Positions 10,624 to 21,067 of a stretch of 64,000 nt of DNA are shown here, piece by piece. Origin of the DNA: Craspedostauros australis (Eukaryota > Bacillariophyta > Bacillariophyceae > Mastogloiales > Achnanthaceae); NCBI GenBank assembly GCA_026770025.1, contig JAMXDE010000007.1, positions 2,418,001 to 2,482,000 of the forward strand, given 5' to 3'. Under the pieces are notes generated by a model that was not told the origin of the DNA, searched no databases, and worked only from the letters and a program-made list of their open reading frames with translations. How positions within the stretch are numbered: position 1 is the stretch's first letter; each line of letters begins with the position of its first letter. Both the position numbers and the translations under genes were made by a program.

Positions 10624-11730
10624 TCAGAACAGAGTCATGACTCGTTGGTGGATTCGGTGCTTACCGTACTCCGCCAGAACCAGGTCGTTGTACTTTTGGA
10701 CCACCTTGGGGTTGCTCAAGACCAACCGCCTGGGTTGTGCCGATTTAACTCGCTGCACTCCAATCCCCAGGGTTTGGCTGAGGCCGAGATCCACCCACAC
10801 TGCTCTGTGATCAGACGGAACGGCTGCGCCGAACGCCATGACTCCTGCTCGGACCACTTCCACTCCTTCCGACACGTAGATGGTATCGATGGGTGTGTTC
10901 GTCTGGTTCCGCTGCTGGGTGGAGCACCTCGCCAGGTTGCCCACTCTGTCCGAAATCGCGTTCTTTAAACCTACAGCGTAGAGCGCTTGCGCTGTGTTCC
11001 CCACGTCGGTGTCTTCGTTGAGGTCGACTCCAATTACAATGGTCTCGCCTGCTTCTCTCCACTGTCGTACTTGCTCTTGTAGGTCCTTTATCCACGCTTC
11101 ATGAGGGTCTTCGGTCCTTCCTTGGGAATGCAAGGCTCGCACCTGTTGGTTCCATACTGTGATTTCGCCTATTGTGGATTTACACGGCCGGTATGCCGCC
11201 ACCACGCGCACGGTGCTGTTCCTTTTTCCTTCTATCTTTGACCAAGACCACCTTCCCATTCCGCTTGTGTCTACTCCGGACTGGAAGGTCCTCGCTGCCA
11301 TCTGCTCGGTAAGCACAATTCCCGTGCCTCCATACATTCTTGGTTCCCTTCCTGGCTCATGAGAGTTGTAGGAGAACACGTGTTTCGACCGTTTGATTTT
11401 GCCTCTCACCCGTTCTTCCCATTGATCGTGGGGCCTCACATGGTTCCATCTCAGATTGGTTTCCGCCATGGCCAAGACATCTAATTGAGATCGCCTTATG
11501 AAGGTCATAACTTCCTCATTCTTGTGTTGGTATGCGCAGAGGGGTAGCTGAGCTACGTTCTGGAAGACCACCCGGATCTCTTTATCCGTCTTGATGTCCA
11601 TCGTGTCCCCGCGAGCATCGTTTAGCCTACTCGCTTGTTCGTCACTTTCCGGTTCCCTGGCCATGACTGTGTTCACATTATCTGTGAGTGTGCGTCCTCG
11701 GGGGGGCGCTGCCGGCATCGTTCTGCTCAT
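10624..11730 (-). CDS. LINE ORF2, APE-type endonuclease part
   Basis: A 368-codon apurinic/apyrimidinic-like endonuclease (exonuclease-endonuclease-phosphatase fold), which nicks the target to prime reverse transcription. Visible family motifs: an early QN (residues 57-58), AETN with the metal-binding Glu at 90, GVDLN with D236 and N238, and PSDHRAV with S306, D307 and H308. All main catalytic positions are present. It ends at a TGA that is in frame with the RT frame; the 19 codons between that TGA and the TTG at 10566 read as a plausible linker. The ATG at 11730 is the first in frame, but the true ORF2 start could differ. Confidence 0.85.
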   Translation of the reverse strand: MSRTMPAAPPRGRTLTDNVNTVMAREPESDEQASRLNDARGDTMDIKTDKEIRVVFQNVAQLPLCAYQHKNEEVMTFIRRSQLDVLAMAETNLRWNHVRPHDQWEERVRGKIKRSKHVFSYNSHEPGREPRMYGGTGIVLTEQMAARTFQSGVDTSGMGRWSWSKIEGKRNSTVRVVAAYRPCKSTIGEITVWNQQVRALHSQGRTEDPHEAWIKDLQEQVRQWREAGETIVIGVDLNEDTDVGNTAQALYAVGLKNAISDRVGNLARCSTQQRNQTNTPIDTIYVSEGVEVVRAGVMAFGAAVPSDHRAVWVDLGLSQTLGIGVQRVKSAQPRRLVLSNPKVVQKYNDLVLAEYGKHRIHQRVMTLF

Positions 11731-12152
11731 ACTGTATCGGTGTACAGTGTCCTTGTATTGTCGCTGAGCTTTGTCCGTTGCTTGTTTGTGTCGGTGTTAG
11801 TCACCTTGTTGTTTGTTGTTTGTTGTTGTTGTGTCGTATTTGTTATTGTTATCTTTGTATGTTGCTGTTGCTGTTGATTCTTGTTCGTGTAATCGTATGG
11901 ATTCCCTCGCGTTGTGTTGATGTAGACTATTGACGTCTGCTTTAGTCTGTCCTCTTCAATCTCACTTGGGTGATGCGACTGGTCCGGCTGTCCGGCGTAT
12001 TGTTTCTGGTTGTTGTTGACGCAGATCTTAGTTGCGTGGTTTGGAGCGAAGTGACCCTGTTTCTGTGGATGACCTCGTCGGTGATTCCTGTTGTCCTGCC
12101 TGGAGTCGTCAGAGTGGCTACGGATGCAGCTATTCTTTGGCGATTGCGGTCT
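11731..12152 (-). other. LINE spacer between ORF1 and ORF2
   Basis: About 420 bases without a convincing gene. It contains a GTT-rich simple tract (about 11809-11840), which reads CAA-rich in sense. It may hold the signal for ORF2 translation, but no motif is recognisable. Confidence 0.5.
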
Positions 12153-14489
12153 TTACACTGCCATCGCGGCCGTTTTGCCGCCTCCAGATTGTTCGGAACT
12201 TGTGTCCATGTTGTCGCCTGACTTGTCGCTGGATGCGTTGCTTGCATCGCCTTCCTCACTTGAGGTTCCTTCGTCTGATTCCTCCTCGTCGTCTTCCATG
12301 ATCGCTTTTGGGTGGTCCACGTCAAAGTCCGCTTTAGCACTTGCATCTGCTGCGAATGTGTCCGGGTTGGTCGCCTTGCTGGTGGCCGCTGTGGAAATCG
12401 CCTGGGCCACGTGGCTAGCTTGCTGTGCCGGTGACGCGGTCGCGAACGTCCCGACTGTGTAGTTATCACCGTTCTGTGTCTTCGGATTGCGGTTCAGCTC
12501 AACTTCAAAGTGGAGAAGCGGAACAGGTTTCATATTCCCGTGCTCGTCCACATAGCCTTCCCATCCCATCTCAGCCGGAGTCATGCCTGCTCCTTCATGT
12601 TCATCCAGATTCAGAAACCTTGGGCCCGCCTGCACCAACTGTCCCATCTCTTGTTCTTCCCTGCTCAGCACGAGTCCTGACTCCCAGTCGACATCGTAGT
12701 GCTCGTTCTGCGCCCACGCCTGCGAAGTGAACCATCCTTGACATCGGTAGTCCAACTTTTTGTAGCAGAAAAACGGGAGCTTGGAAATCAGCTCGTGGGC
12801 TTCGATTCTCCTCTTCGGGTGAAAGACGAAGAAGGTCTGAGTCCAATCGTTCCTGTCTGTGTCCACTGAGACGAATAGAGAGTAATCTGGGTCCTCGAAG
12901 GACCTCAGGTTCATCACCACTTCACGGAGAGTCAGTTTCCAGATAGGGATCTCCACGTCCAATTGTACGATTGAATGCGCCCCTTGCACCTTCATGGACT
13001 TCTCAAAATCTCGTTGATGTGAGGCCATTTTGCTCAGGTTCGCGAGCTCTGACGGTGGGTGCTCGAATCGTGCGTCCAGAGCGTCGGGCATGAATCGCAT
13101 CTGTTTCCCCAATAGTCGTACGGTGTCGGCGCGGTTATTGAAGAGCTCCTTCATTGCCACTCTGCAGATGTGCGTTTTGGAAGCTCCGCTCATCACGTGA
13201 GTCGCTCTGGGGCGGTTGCGAAAATCGCTGGTGTCTTTTGGTCTGTTTCTCTTGTTCACCAGTTGGATCTCTCTCATGCGCAGTTGGACAGCGAAGTTCC
13301 CTTTCACGACCTCACTTTCATTGATGACTTCTGCCAGGTCGTTGTTGTTGGTGGTACTGTGACTTCCAAACAACCAACCCGCGGTCACAATGTTGTGCTC
13401 TTGGATTTCCGATTTGGTGAACGATATCGCTGCGGCTCGGAGAGTGCCATCGTCTTCGAATACGTCAGCTTCGGCCTTGTGGGCCACCCAGATCCGGGTG
13501 TACGTGTTGAACCCAGTGCGGGCATACAAGCTGTCCACGAACTGCTTGATGGTTTCGCGGGAGGTCCATGGGACGTCGGACGCAGTCCAGGGTCGCACCT
13601 CTTTGCTCTTCCTCCAGGCGATGATCTTCGCTTTGGAATCGGCTCTGAAGATGAATGCTCGGACTTCGTTGAGGCTTGCAATAACCTGATTGATGATTGG
13701 GTCGTTGGATTCTCTCGCCATGGGTAGGCGCACGTCGAAGAAGGTCTTGGAGAATTCGCTCAACACGTCGTTAACGCTGAGCAGTTCCACTGGCCGTGCT
13801 GTCCGCCGTGGGAATGCCACTACTTTCCGCTTGGGCTTGCGCTGTTTCTTCTTTTGCTTTGGGTTGGGCGACGTTGTCGTCTCCTCCTCTTCCTCAAACT
13901 CGATGCCTTTGGCTCGCATGAAAACGATTCTCGCCGCGACCCACGCTGAAGTCTCGTGGGTGGCCTTGATCGTGCCTGCTTCCCACATGTTTGGAAAGAT
14001 GTTAGCAGTCGCCAGCAATCGGACCATCAGCTCCACCATGTTGATGTTACGGTCTGGTTGAAGCTTGTTGTCGTACGCATTCTGGAATGCGTCCAGCCAT
14101 TCCTCCAGAGTTGCGCCCTCGGTGCTGTCTTTGGCCATTTCCTTGAGGTGGGCGACAGTTTCGTCCAGTGCGCCTTCTGTTCCTGTGGCTGCTGTGAAGG
14201 GTTCGGCGTCACGAGTCAAAAGATTCCGTTCAAGGAGAATGTCTCCCCAGGATTTCTCATGGTCGTGACTCCAAATCCAGCGGACGCCTCCGCGCTTGGT
14301 GTTGTTTTTTGTTGCTTTCTTCTTGGCTCCGTCTCTGGTCTGTTTCCGGCCTCCTCGTCCACGCCCGGTACTGCCGTCACCACCATTGTGACGGCCTCCT
14401 CTGCCTGATCGTCCTGGTGTCCTTGGATGCCCGCGGGGGGGTCTTGGGCTGGCTTTGCCATTGTCGTTGGATGCGTCGGTGCGCGTCAT
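12153..14489 (-). CDS. LINE ORF1-like basic protein
   Basis: A 778-codon protein starting at an ATG at 14489. Its first 70 or so residues are rich in Arg, Gly and Lys (RGRGGRKQTRDG), as expected of a nucleic-acid-binding tail. The middle part has no CCHC knuckle that I can see. The C-terminus (about 700-778) is acidic and rich in Ser, Thr and Ala. Position and strand directly upstream of the endonuclease-RT unit make it the element's ORF1, whose product normally coats the RNA. This rests on context, not on a recognised domain. It could instead be a host protein caught beside the element. Confidence 0.6.
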   Translation of the reverse strand: MTRTDASNDNGKASPRPPRGHPRTPGRSGRGGRHNGGDGSTGRGRGGRKQTRDGAKKKATKNNTKRGGVRWIWSHDHEKSWGDILLERNLLTRDAEPFTAATGTEGALDETVAHLKEMAKDSTEGATLEEWLDAFQNAYDNKLQPDRNINMVELMVRLLATANIFPNMWEAGTIKATHETSAWVAARIVFMRAKGIEFEEEEETTTSPNPKQKKKQRKPKRKVVAFPRRTARPVELLSVNDVLSEFSKTFFDVRLPMARESNDPIINQVIASLNEVRAFIFRADSKAKIIAWRKSKEVRPWTASDVPWTSRETIKQFVDSLYARTGFNTYTRIWVAHKAEADVFEDDGTLRAAAISFTKSEIQEHNIVTAGWLFGSHSTTNNNDLAEVINESEVVKGNFAVQLRMREIQLVNKRNRPKDTSDFRNRPRATHVMSGASKTHICRVAMKELFNNRADTVRLLGKQMRFMPDALDARFEHPPSELANLSKMASHQRDFEKSMKVQGAHSIVQLDVEIPIWKLTLREVVMNLRSFEDPDYSLFVSVDTDRNDWTQTFFVFHPKRRIEAHELISKLPFFCYKKLDYRCQGWFTSQAWAQNEHYDVDWESGLVLSREEQEMGQLVQAGPRFLNLDEHEGAGMTPAEMGWEGYVDEHGNMKPVPLLHFEVELNRNPKTQNGDNYTVGTFATASPAQQASHVAQAISTAATSKATNPDTFAADASAKADFDVDHPKAIMEDDEEESDEGTSSEEGDASNASSDKSGDNMDTSSEQSGGGKTAAMAV

Positions 14490-15665
14490 TGTTGTCGTTT
14501 TTTGCTGGTAGGGTTTCTACACGTTCTACGATGATTTTTCAGTACTGGTCCTACATACGTCTTCTCGGTGGAAGGGTCACGCGGACTATATTCTTTTCCA
14601 TTTGTATTCTCACTTCACTTCATGTCATACTCACAATTGAATCAATGTCCGATTGGTTGGCATGGCATGATATGATACAAACTGCGCCCATTCTGTGGTA
14701 CTGCTCGCACACACTCTCATCCCGAATGATGGACTCCACTCCAACCATGTGTCTGAATTGCTGCAATATCGTCTCGCTGGAGGGTGCGGTGCGCGAAAAG
14801 CGCACCAAACCACCCGAAGACTTCATCGCAGTTGCTGAGGATTTGATTTGGTCGAAAAAATGAAAAGCCAAAACATTGGCCATCCGCGGCGGATCCGGCG
14901 GAGGATTGGTGGTGCGGATGCTTTCGTGATGCTCCTGAACTGTTCGGCCAGTGCATTGCACAGTCGATCCATGACATGAAGCGGTCCAGAGATCTCAGTC
15001 GGATGGCACACCCGGTTGGACGAGCGAATTTGGTGATCCGGAGACGTCCGATTGGAGATGTTCATGGGGTAGACCTCGCTGTATCACAACATCAAATAGG
15101 ATCAAAAATCTCCACCAATCCTATTCTCTGCCGCACGAACGATGATCGGATACACCCAGCGCATACGCGCAAGATGGTGAAGAAGCTGTGGAGCCTGGTT
15201 CAGGGAAAGCAATAGCTGTCATAATACGATGAGAGTGTGGAGGGCGGGAATGGTCTGGCTGCAACGCCGACGCAGAACGCCTTCATGACCGTGCTGGCGT
15301 ATGATTTCATGTTCAAGACGTCGTCAAAGAAGGCCGAGAAGTCAGCTGACGAGAAATGGGCTGGGTTTGGATTGATGCACGCTTTGTTCTAATCGTGTAC
15401 CATACCATACATAGCAATCACATGTGCGAATTGAGTAGATGCACAGCGATGGAGGTTCCATAGTGCATGTCTAGATCGTAGCAACCAATAACATTAGAAC
15501 CACTCTATACATACCAACAACAGCTTCCTCCTGTAATCCCTGTGGGCATGCGGCTACTGCTGTTGATATCGCCTTGCTGCGAGTTGATATTACCAATGTG
15601 ACATAGACTATTGTATTACAGACTCCATTATAATACTGGTAGCATACTTGCAGTGGTCGTCAGGA
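14490..15665. other. Intergenic region with a possible coding remnant
   Basis: About 1.2 kb with no confident gene. The first part may include the LINE 5' UTR. On the plus strand a short frame from about 15225 to the TAA at 15390-15392 reads like coding sequence (it ends KWAGFGLMHALF), but a stop lies just upstream and no domain is recognisable. It could be a last exon or a decayed gene end. Confidence 0.3.
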
Positions 15666-18600
15666 TCAATCATCGGAAGGTAGCAGGTTGCCATCAATCA
15701 CATCAGCGTCCTGCCCGTCGTATGGGCGATCATCCAGAACCTGCTCTTCGTGCGCTTCTTCACTTTGAGTGTTCTCCTTGGATGCCATGATCCGCAGTTC
15801 ATGCATCTCGTTCAGGTGCTCTTCGCACTCCTCGTCATCCAAGTAGCCATTGTTCTCGAGGTATCTCTCCGCTCGACCGTCAGGAGCTGCCAGGAAGCAT
15901 TTCAGGTACGTGATGTCCACCTTGATCCTCTGCTCCCAATCAAGCAAGAAAGGCCCGGCCATCAGCTCTTCGTGAAGCACATGAGCGCTCCTCCTCGTGT
16001 CTGGGTTCCTGCAAGCAATCGCAGCATCGCACACGATCTGCGCCACTTGTTTCGACATGGACGGTACCTTGGTTGCCGGACGTGCTGATGGATCCTTCTT
16101 TCGTGAGGTGGCTTTGTCTGGGTGGCAGATCGCCCATCCCTGCCTGATGGATTGAGGGAAGTCCACTGTGGCATTTCCTTCACAATTTGCCGTTTCTGCT
16201 GCCGCTGCTGGTTCCAGAACACGCGAAGTGAGAACACGTTTGAACACTTCCGTCTTGGTGGTGCTCTTGTTTGTTGTTGTTGCGTGTCGTCGCTCAGTCG
16301 GTTGTGAGCCGCGGATATTCTGTGGATCCATCACAAATGCCGGTGGGACCTCTGTGATGTTCTCATCATTGCAAGTGACATCGAGATGGAGAATGTCAAA
16401 TTTGTCGATCTTGTCCTGAGTGATGGTCTCTGGATGCGTCAATCCCGATGATGCTGTGACCTGGATTTTGTCATCAATCAGATCAATTTGATGGGTGGCG
16501 CGAACGGAAACTCGGTTGGTCGCGAATGCTTTTTCCTTTCCGTCCACACCACAGATGATGGCATGTCCCAATCTGCTCAGATCCAACAGAAGCGTCGTTG
16601 TCCCCTTGATGTTGGCAGCTTTCAGCACTGTGAAAATATCGCCTTCGGTGGCAATCTTTGCGTCCCTGGCACTGTCCACATACAACCTGAGTTGACGTGA
16701 GACAAAACCGAAGTGTCCGTCCAAAGCACTCTTGCCAGCTTGTGCCTCAGTGTACATCCATTGGATAATTTGGAGTCGTGGTTTGGGAGGACGGGTTCCA
16801 GCGTCTTGCTGTGCTTTTGCCTTCGTGGATGATGCAGCCTTCGCATCATGATAAGATGACTGTTCGGTGTTGATTTTGGGGGGAGGTGGATACTTAGCCT
16901 TGTCCTTGTGCTTGCCTTTGTTCTTGCCTGTCGCCTTCCGCTTCTTCTTCTTCTTCTCTGGCATCGTGTATTCAACTTCAACCTCTCCCTGGTTTAGTCC
17001 ATGCATGTACCTCATCAGTGCCGGACTTGCAAAACAACTGGCATTGTCACTTTGGAATACGACCTCTTTGACCCCCTTGTGAAGCTTCGGAAGCACGGTA
17101 GCATGAAGAATCTTGATCGCACCAGCAACTTGGACATGATCCTGTTTGTTCCGCCCCTTCATCACCATGTCAATGAATCGGTACTCGAACTTACCGTTCT
17201 TGTATTGGATTGTCATGACACCTAGGAGAGACATTCCGTTTTTTCCGAAGAACGCTTTCTGAGCTTCCTGATTCTCCGTTGGGAGGATGCGTTGCTTGTG
17301 ATCAAGCACGGCAATGATGCGATCTGGATGGTCCTTGAGGCGCTCCTTTTCCTCCTTGATCTTCTGCGCTTGCACCTTTCGTCTCACTTGGTGGGCCATG
17401 TACTGGCGCAGTGCGTCATCACACAGGTTAATTGCTGCAGCCATGCGATCCAATTCAAACGTGTTGCCAGTGATGCTGTTGGTGGCAGTTTTCATGAAGT
17501 TGCGAACACGAATCGGGAAAAACGTCATGACATCTGCACATTGCTTGCATGCTTGGTTCACAAATGGGAGGGAGCCTTTTGTCAGTGCGAACTCTGCGGA
17601 ATGTAGAATATCCATGGTTGTCTTCACCTGAATGTGCTTGTTCGCGTATTCCCATTTCGCAAATGAAAGAACAGAATCACTGTCCGTGATGATGGTCTGT
17701 GCCTCATTGAGAAGCTCAGACACGAGCTCTTTGTCTTGATGTTCCTTGTTCTGAGTCCGAAGCAGTTCCATGACTCTCCTGATCATGTTTTGGAAGTGCA
17801 TGAATACAGTCAGAGTATCTGTGTAGAAGGAGGACAGGCCAGTTTGACACTTGCCACGTCGCGTGAGCAATGTCAGGATACTCCTGAAGGCAGGCATACC
17901 AACTGGGTCATCTGTTGTGTTCTTGTACTTGGCAAAGAGCTGCTCTTCTGATATTGATCCGCGAATGAAGATAGGCAGGTCTGGGAACAGAACACCAGCC
18001 AACTTGACGCTCCTTGTGATGCCTGGCCGGTACTGGAACATGGAGGTGAGAAACGAGACTACGCCCTGGAGACTAGATTCCTTGACACGGTACTTGTAGT
18101 CTGCGTGTGGGAACTGGCCTCCAGCAAGGATCGCACCTCCAGCGCGCGACAGTCGCCTGTGTCCTGTACGAGACATGGATTGGCGTCCAAGCTTGATCTT
18201 TGCCTTGTCTCCTTTCGACAAGCTACTGTAGTGCGCGGCCAGGATTCGGGTGCAGCGCCTGGAGTCACAGGTCATTGCCAAAACCGCACGAGCAGTCAGC
18301 GATAGGTCTTGATTCCCCCAGAAGGCTAAATGACAGAGAGTCTGCTCCAGCAACACAGGAGGGAGCTGTTTGCGATGTCGCACGAAGGTCATGGCTTCTG
18401 AAAGCTGTTCGGGGGGTTCTCTGCCAGGAAACATGTGCTGGGTTGACCCACCACAAACTCCATCCCAGACTCGGTTGATGAGACTCCAACGACCAGTCGC
18501 TGTCTTTCGTGGGAGACGTTCAAATCCATCCACATGGAACCGTGAGAGGGGTTTGATGCTAATGCCAGCTGCTTCAAAAATGGCTTGCAGCACTTCTCTT

Positions 18601-19310
18601 CGATTCACCTTGCCCTCGTTGGCTGGAACGAACGCAGCATCCGTGTCATCCTCACTGGTTGTACTCGCACAATCCGACTCGCACTCTTCCATAGACACAG
18701 CGACATCTTGTCGCGCGAGCACATCATCTCCTGCCTGTCGATGTGGCGCCCTGCATCTGGTTGCTGATGATTTGCGCTTGGGACGTGTTGGCGCAGCAGC
18801 ACCACCACAAGTCCCAATGGAGAACGAATTGGCCTGTGGTACCAAGGCATTCACACCTGTGTGACGTGCACCTCCGCTTATGGATGACGCACAGTTTGGG
18901 CAAAATGGTGGCCTACTGCAGTGACTGCAGAACAGGGTCAGACATTGCTGGCAAGGCATGATACCAAAGCAGTTGGGCCCCATGTAGTCAGATGTTGGAG
19001 TTGCCATGCTGTTGTTGGGATGGAATGTAGAGTATGGTAGACCACCCACACCTGTACCGATGTAGCTGGGGATGCAAAAGGAAGGAGGTTGTATGTTGGG
19101 AGGGACATGATGATTTGCAACCATGGGGAGAGGAGGACTGTGAACGTTGCCATGGTGGTTTGGTCCGACAGGTGCAGAGTATTGGTACGATGCGTAGTGC
19201 CCATGAGGTGGTTGGGGATAGATGGATGTGCCAGCAGTTGCTGTTTGACGTTGCACCTTTGATTGGGATGGATTGGGGTCGCTGCTCGAATCCTCGCGTG
19301 GACGGGTCAT
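15666..19310 (-). CDS. Large orphan protein with Cys cluster and DDE-like core
   Basis: The open frame runs from 19589, but I place the start at the ATG at 19310 (MTRPRED), giving about 1,214 aa; the 93 residues before it look untranslated. Using that numbering: a Pro/His/Asn-rich N-terminus (1-110); a Cys cluster CQQCLTLFCSHC...FCPNC (about 120-140); a Ser/Cys/acidic stretch; a helical middle region (230-650); then a likely RNase H-fold core with VLDHK (D670), QSDNASCF (D755) and EAQAGKSALDGHF (E855 or D864). Between the last two lies a Lys-rich loop. The D, D, E/D order fits a transposase, but I cannot name the family and saw no terminal inverted repeats. It could be a domesticated or lone transposase. 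Nearby LINE and copia DNA fits a transposon-rich zone. Confidence 0.6.
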   Translation of the reverse strand: MTRPREDSSSDPNPSQSKVQRQTATAGTSIYPQPPHGHYASYQYSAPVGPNHHGNVHSPPLPMVANHHVPPNIQPPSFCIPSYIGTGVGGLPYSTFHPNNSMATPTSDYMGPNCFGIMPCQQCLTLFCSHCSRPPFCPNCASSISGGARHTGVNALVPQANSFSIGTCGGAAAPTRPKRKSSATRCRAPHRQAGDDVLARQDVAVSMEECESDCASTTSEDDTDAAFVPANEGKVNRREVLQAIFEAAGISIKPLSRFHVDGFERLPRKTATGRWSLINRVWDGVCGGSTQHMFPGREPPEQLSEAMTFVRHRKQLPPVLLEQTLCHLAFWGNQDLSLTARAVLAMTCDSRRCTRILAAHYSSLSKGDKAKIKLGRQSMSRTGHRRLSRAGGAILAGGQFPHADYKYRVKESSLQGVVSFLTSMFQYRPGITRSVKLAGVLFPDLPIFIRGSISEEQLFAKYKNTTDDPVGMPAFRSILTLLTRRGKCQTGLSSFYTDTLTVFMHFQNMIRRVMELLRTQNKEHQDKELVSELLNEAQTIITDSDSVLSFAKWEYANKHIQVKTTMDILHSAEFALTKGSLPFVNQACKQCADVMTFFPIRVRNFMKTATNSITGNTFELDRMAAAINLCDDALRQYMAHQVRRKVQAQKIKEEKERLKDHPDRIIAVLDHKQRILPTENQEAQKAFFGKNGMSLLGVMTIQYKNGKFEYRFIDMVMKGRNKQDHVQVAGAIKILHATVLPKLHKGVKEVVFQSDNASCFASPALMRYMHGLNQGEVEVEYTMPEKKKKKRKATGKNKGKHKDKAKYPPPPKINTEQSSYHDAKAASSTKAKAQQDAGTRPPKPRLQIIQWMYTEAQAGKSALDGHFGFVSRQLRLYVDSARDAKIATEGDIFTVLKAANIKGTTTLLLDLSRLGHAIICGVDGKEKAFATNRVSVRATHQIDLIDDKIQVTASSGLTHPETITQDKIDKFDILHLDVTCNDENITEVPPAFVMDPQNIRGSQPTERRHATTTNKSTTKTEVFKRVLTSRVLEPAAAAETANCEGNATVDFPQSIRQGWAICHPDKATSRKKDPSARPATKVPSMSKQVAQIVCDAAIACRNPDTRRSAHVLHEELMAGPFLLDWEQRIKVDITYLKCFLAAPDGRAERYLENNGYLDDEECEEHLNEMHELRIMASKENTQSEEAHEEQVLDDRPYDGQDADVIDGNLLPSDD

Positions 19311-19959
19311 GATGCGATAGCGATGGTGGCTGACGGACGATGTGGGTGGGGGGAAGGCACGGATGATTCTGAATGATCTCGATGTTGGGGAGCACTGAGC
19401 GTTGCGCTGACATTGCAGATAGGAGAACACAGCAGACAGCAACAACAACACACAACAAACCAAAATGACACATGCACATTCGTTCACAACAGCATGAGGG
19501 ATGTGTTTGTGTCGAGATCGGCAGCAACAGTTCAACGGTCGCTCATTGGTGCATACGTGGTTGTGATTGGAGAATGTATGTGGAACCATCTGCGATTTTT
19601 ATTCTGGCGAAAGAGTGAGTGTGACGCGGCGCCAACACAACGAGAGAGCAAGTGCAAGAGAGAGAGAGAGAGAGCAACGAGTGCTACATCAATCCGTCTA
19701 TCCATTCATTCTCTATTGAATTTTACTTTTTATTCTCATCGATTGTCACCTCGATTTCTCATCATTTGCATTGGCATCGTGAGAGACGATCGAGTGTGTA
19801 TCATGATTACGTCCCTGGTGGCCGAACGCAACACGGTTGAATACAATCGATCTGTTCTTCGTTGGCTGCCATCTCGAATTGCGTTGGTTGTCGGCTCCGA
19901 TCGTCTCAGATGCGACGATTGAAGTATCCGCAGTGAATGGGCAAGAGTACAGTCGTTGG
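19311..19959. other. Upstream region of the orphan DDE-like gene
   Basis: No gene supported. A short (AG)n tract lies near 19660-19676. The minus-strand frame upstream of 19310 is open but low in coding character. Confidence 0.4.
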
Positions 19960-20160
19960 GTGTGTGGTGCATCGTGTGTGGTGTGTGGTGTGCGATGTGC
20001 GATGTGTGATGTGTGGTGTGTGGTGTGTGGTGTGTGGTGTGTGGTGTGTGGTGTGTGGTGTGTGGTGTGTGGTGTGTGGTGTGTGGTGTGTGGTGTGTGG
20101 TGTGTGGTGTGTGGTGTGTGGTGTGTGGTGTGTGGTGTGTGATGTGTGATGTGTGATGTG
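19960..20160. repeat. Heptamer minisatellite (GTGTGGT)n
   Basis: About 200 bases of near-perfect 7-bp units, GTGTGGT on plus and ACCACAC on minus, with GATGTGT variants at both ends. As 7 is not a multiple of 3, each frame cycles through all phases; on the minus strand the unit has no stop in any phase, giving long artificial His/Thr/Pro frames that are not genes. Confidence 0.95.
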
Positions 20161-21067
20161 AGTTCGCTGGGGGCGGACATTCTGTTCTGCCTGTTGCTTT
20201 TGATTGGTGCGTCGGAGATTGGTGGCTGGTCCATGAATCTGTCATTTGTGATCCCATCGTGTTGTTTTCTTGATTTTCGGACATACTTTGGTTCTTCGTT
20301 GTTCATTTGCTAAATGTCATTCATCTTCGTGAGCAACAAACGACATTTACACTGAACCATTGATGATTCCCATCCAATCAGATTTGACCGAGGTGCGCCA
20401 AAATCACAACAACAACTCCCACACCACACCCACATTTTCGATCAAGACCACAAAACTGGATCGGGCATCGACCAAGGCATGCAGTGTATTGTCGAGTATG
20501 AGACAAGTAGAAGACGCCAAGTCGATCTTCGAACCATGATGGAACCGCAAAAGCGCAGCGCTCACAATGGTGCAGGAACGCGTCCGTGGTTCCACATATT
20601 TCAGGAGCCGCTGCAATTTGTCCACTGCCGTCGCTGATCGTCAATTCTGTTGCTTGAGTCGTTGGCCTCGTGATGCAAAGCGGTAGGAAATCATGCCCCG
20701 CACCATCTCCAGCATCCAGGTCATCCGCAAACCTGCGTAACCATCTGCATCAACGCCATGTGAATCTCCTTCCATTGGTGGAATTCGAAAAGGCCAACAC
20801 CACACGGATCCGCGAGCAATTGAAAGTCAACACACAGTCTGCCGGAGTCCGCAGCCCTCGCAAGAGGATTGCGAGCAACATCAATTCGGAGCGTGTAGAT
20901 CGCTCAGACACAACCTCCCCTTTCCCATCAGCCAAACACCATACAGTATTGCGCAATACGAAAGGTTGATGCAACTGGAATGGCATAGACTCACCTCAAT
21001 CGCGCCAATCGTGCATGACACTGACGATGCCCTCCAGAAGGTGCATGTCGACGGAGCGGAATTTGCA
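20161..21067. other. Intergenic, no gene seen
   Basis: Only short overlapping frames without recognisable domains. Confidence 0.5.

Larger units (their letters stand above)
7672..14489 (-). mobile_element. APE-type LINE, split by the copia element
   Basis: Minus-strand non-LTR retrotransposon with ORF1 (12153-14489) and an ORF2 made of endonuclease (10624-11730) and reverse transcriptase (7672-10623). Its 3' end is missing here because the copia element sits inside ORF2. The rest should lie beyond the other LTR, before base 1. The 5' end was not found and probably lies just beyond 14489. One in-frame TGA separates endonuclease from RT in ORF2, so the copy is probably dead. Confidence 0.85.

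Noticed and set aside
19736-20306. Two overlapping minus-strand frames rich in His, Thr and Pro
   Set aside because: They are translations of the heptamer minisatellite, open only because the unit has no stop in any phase.
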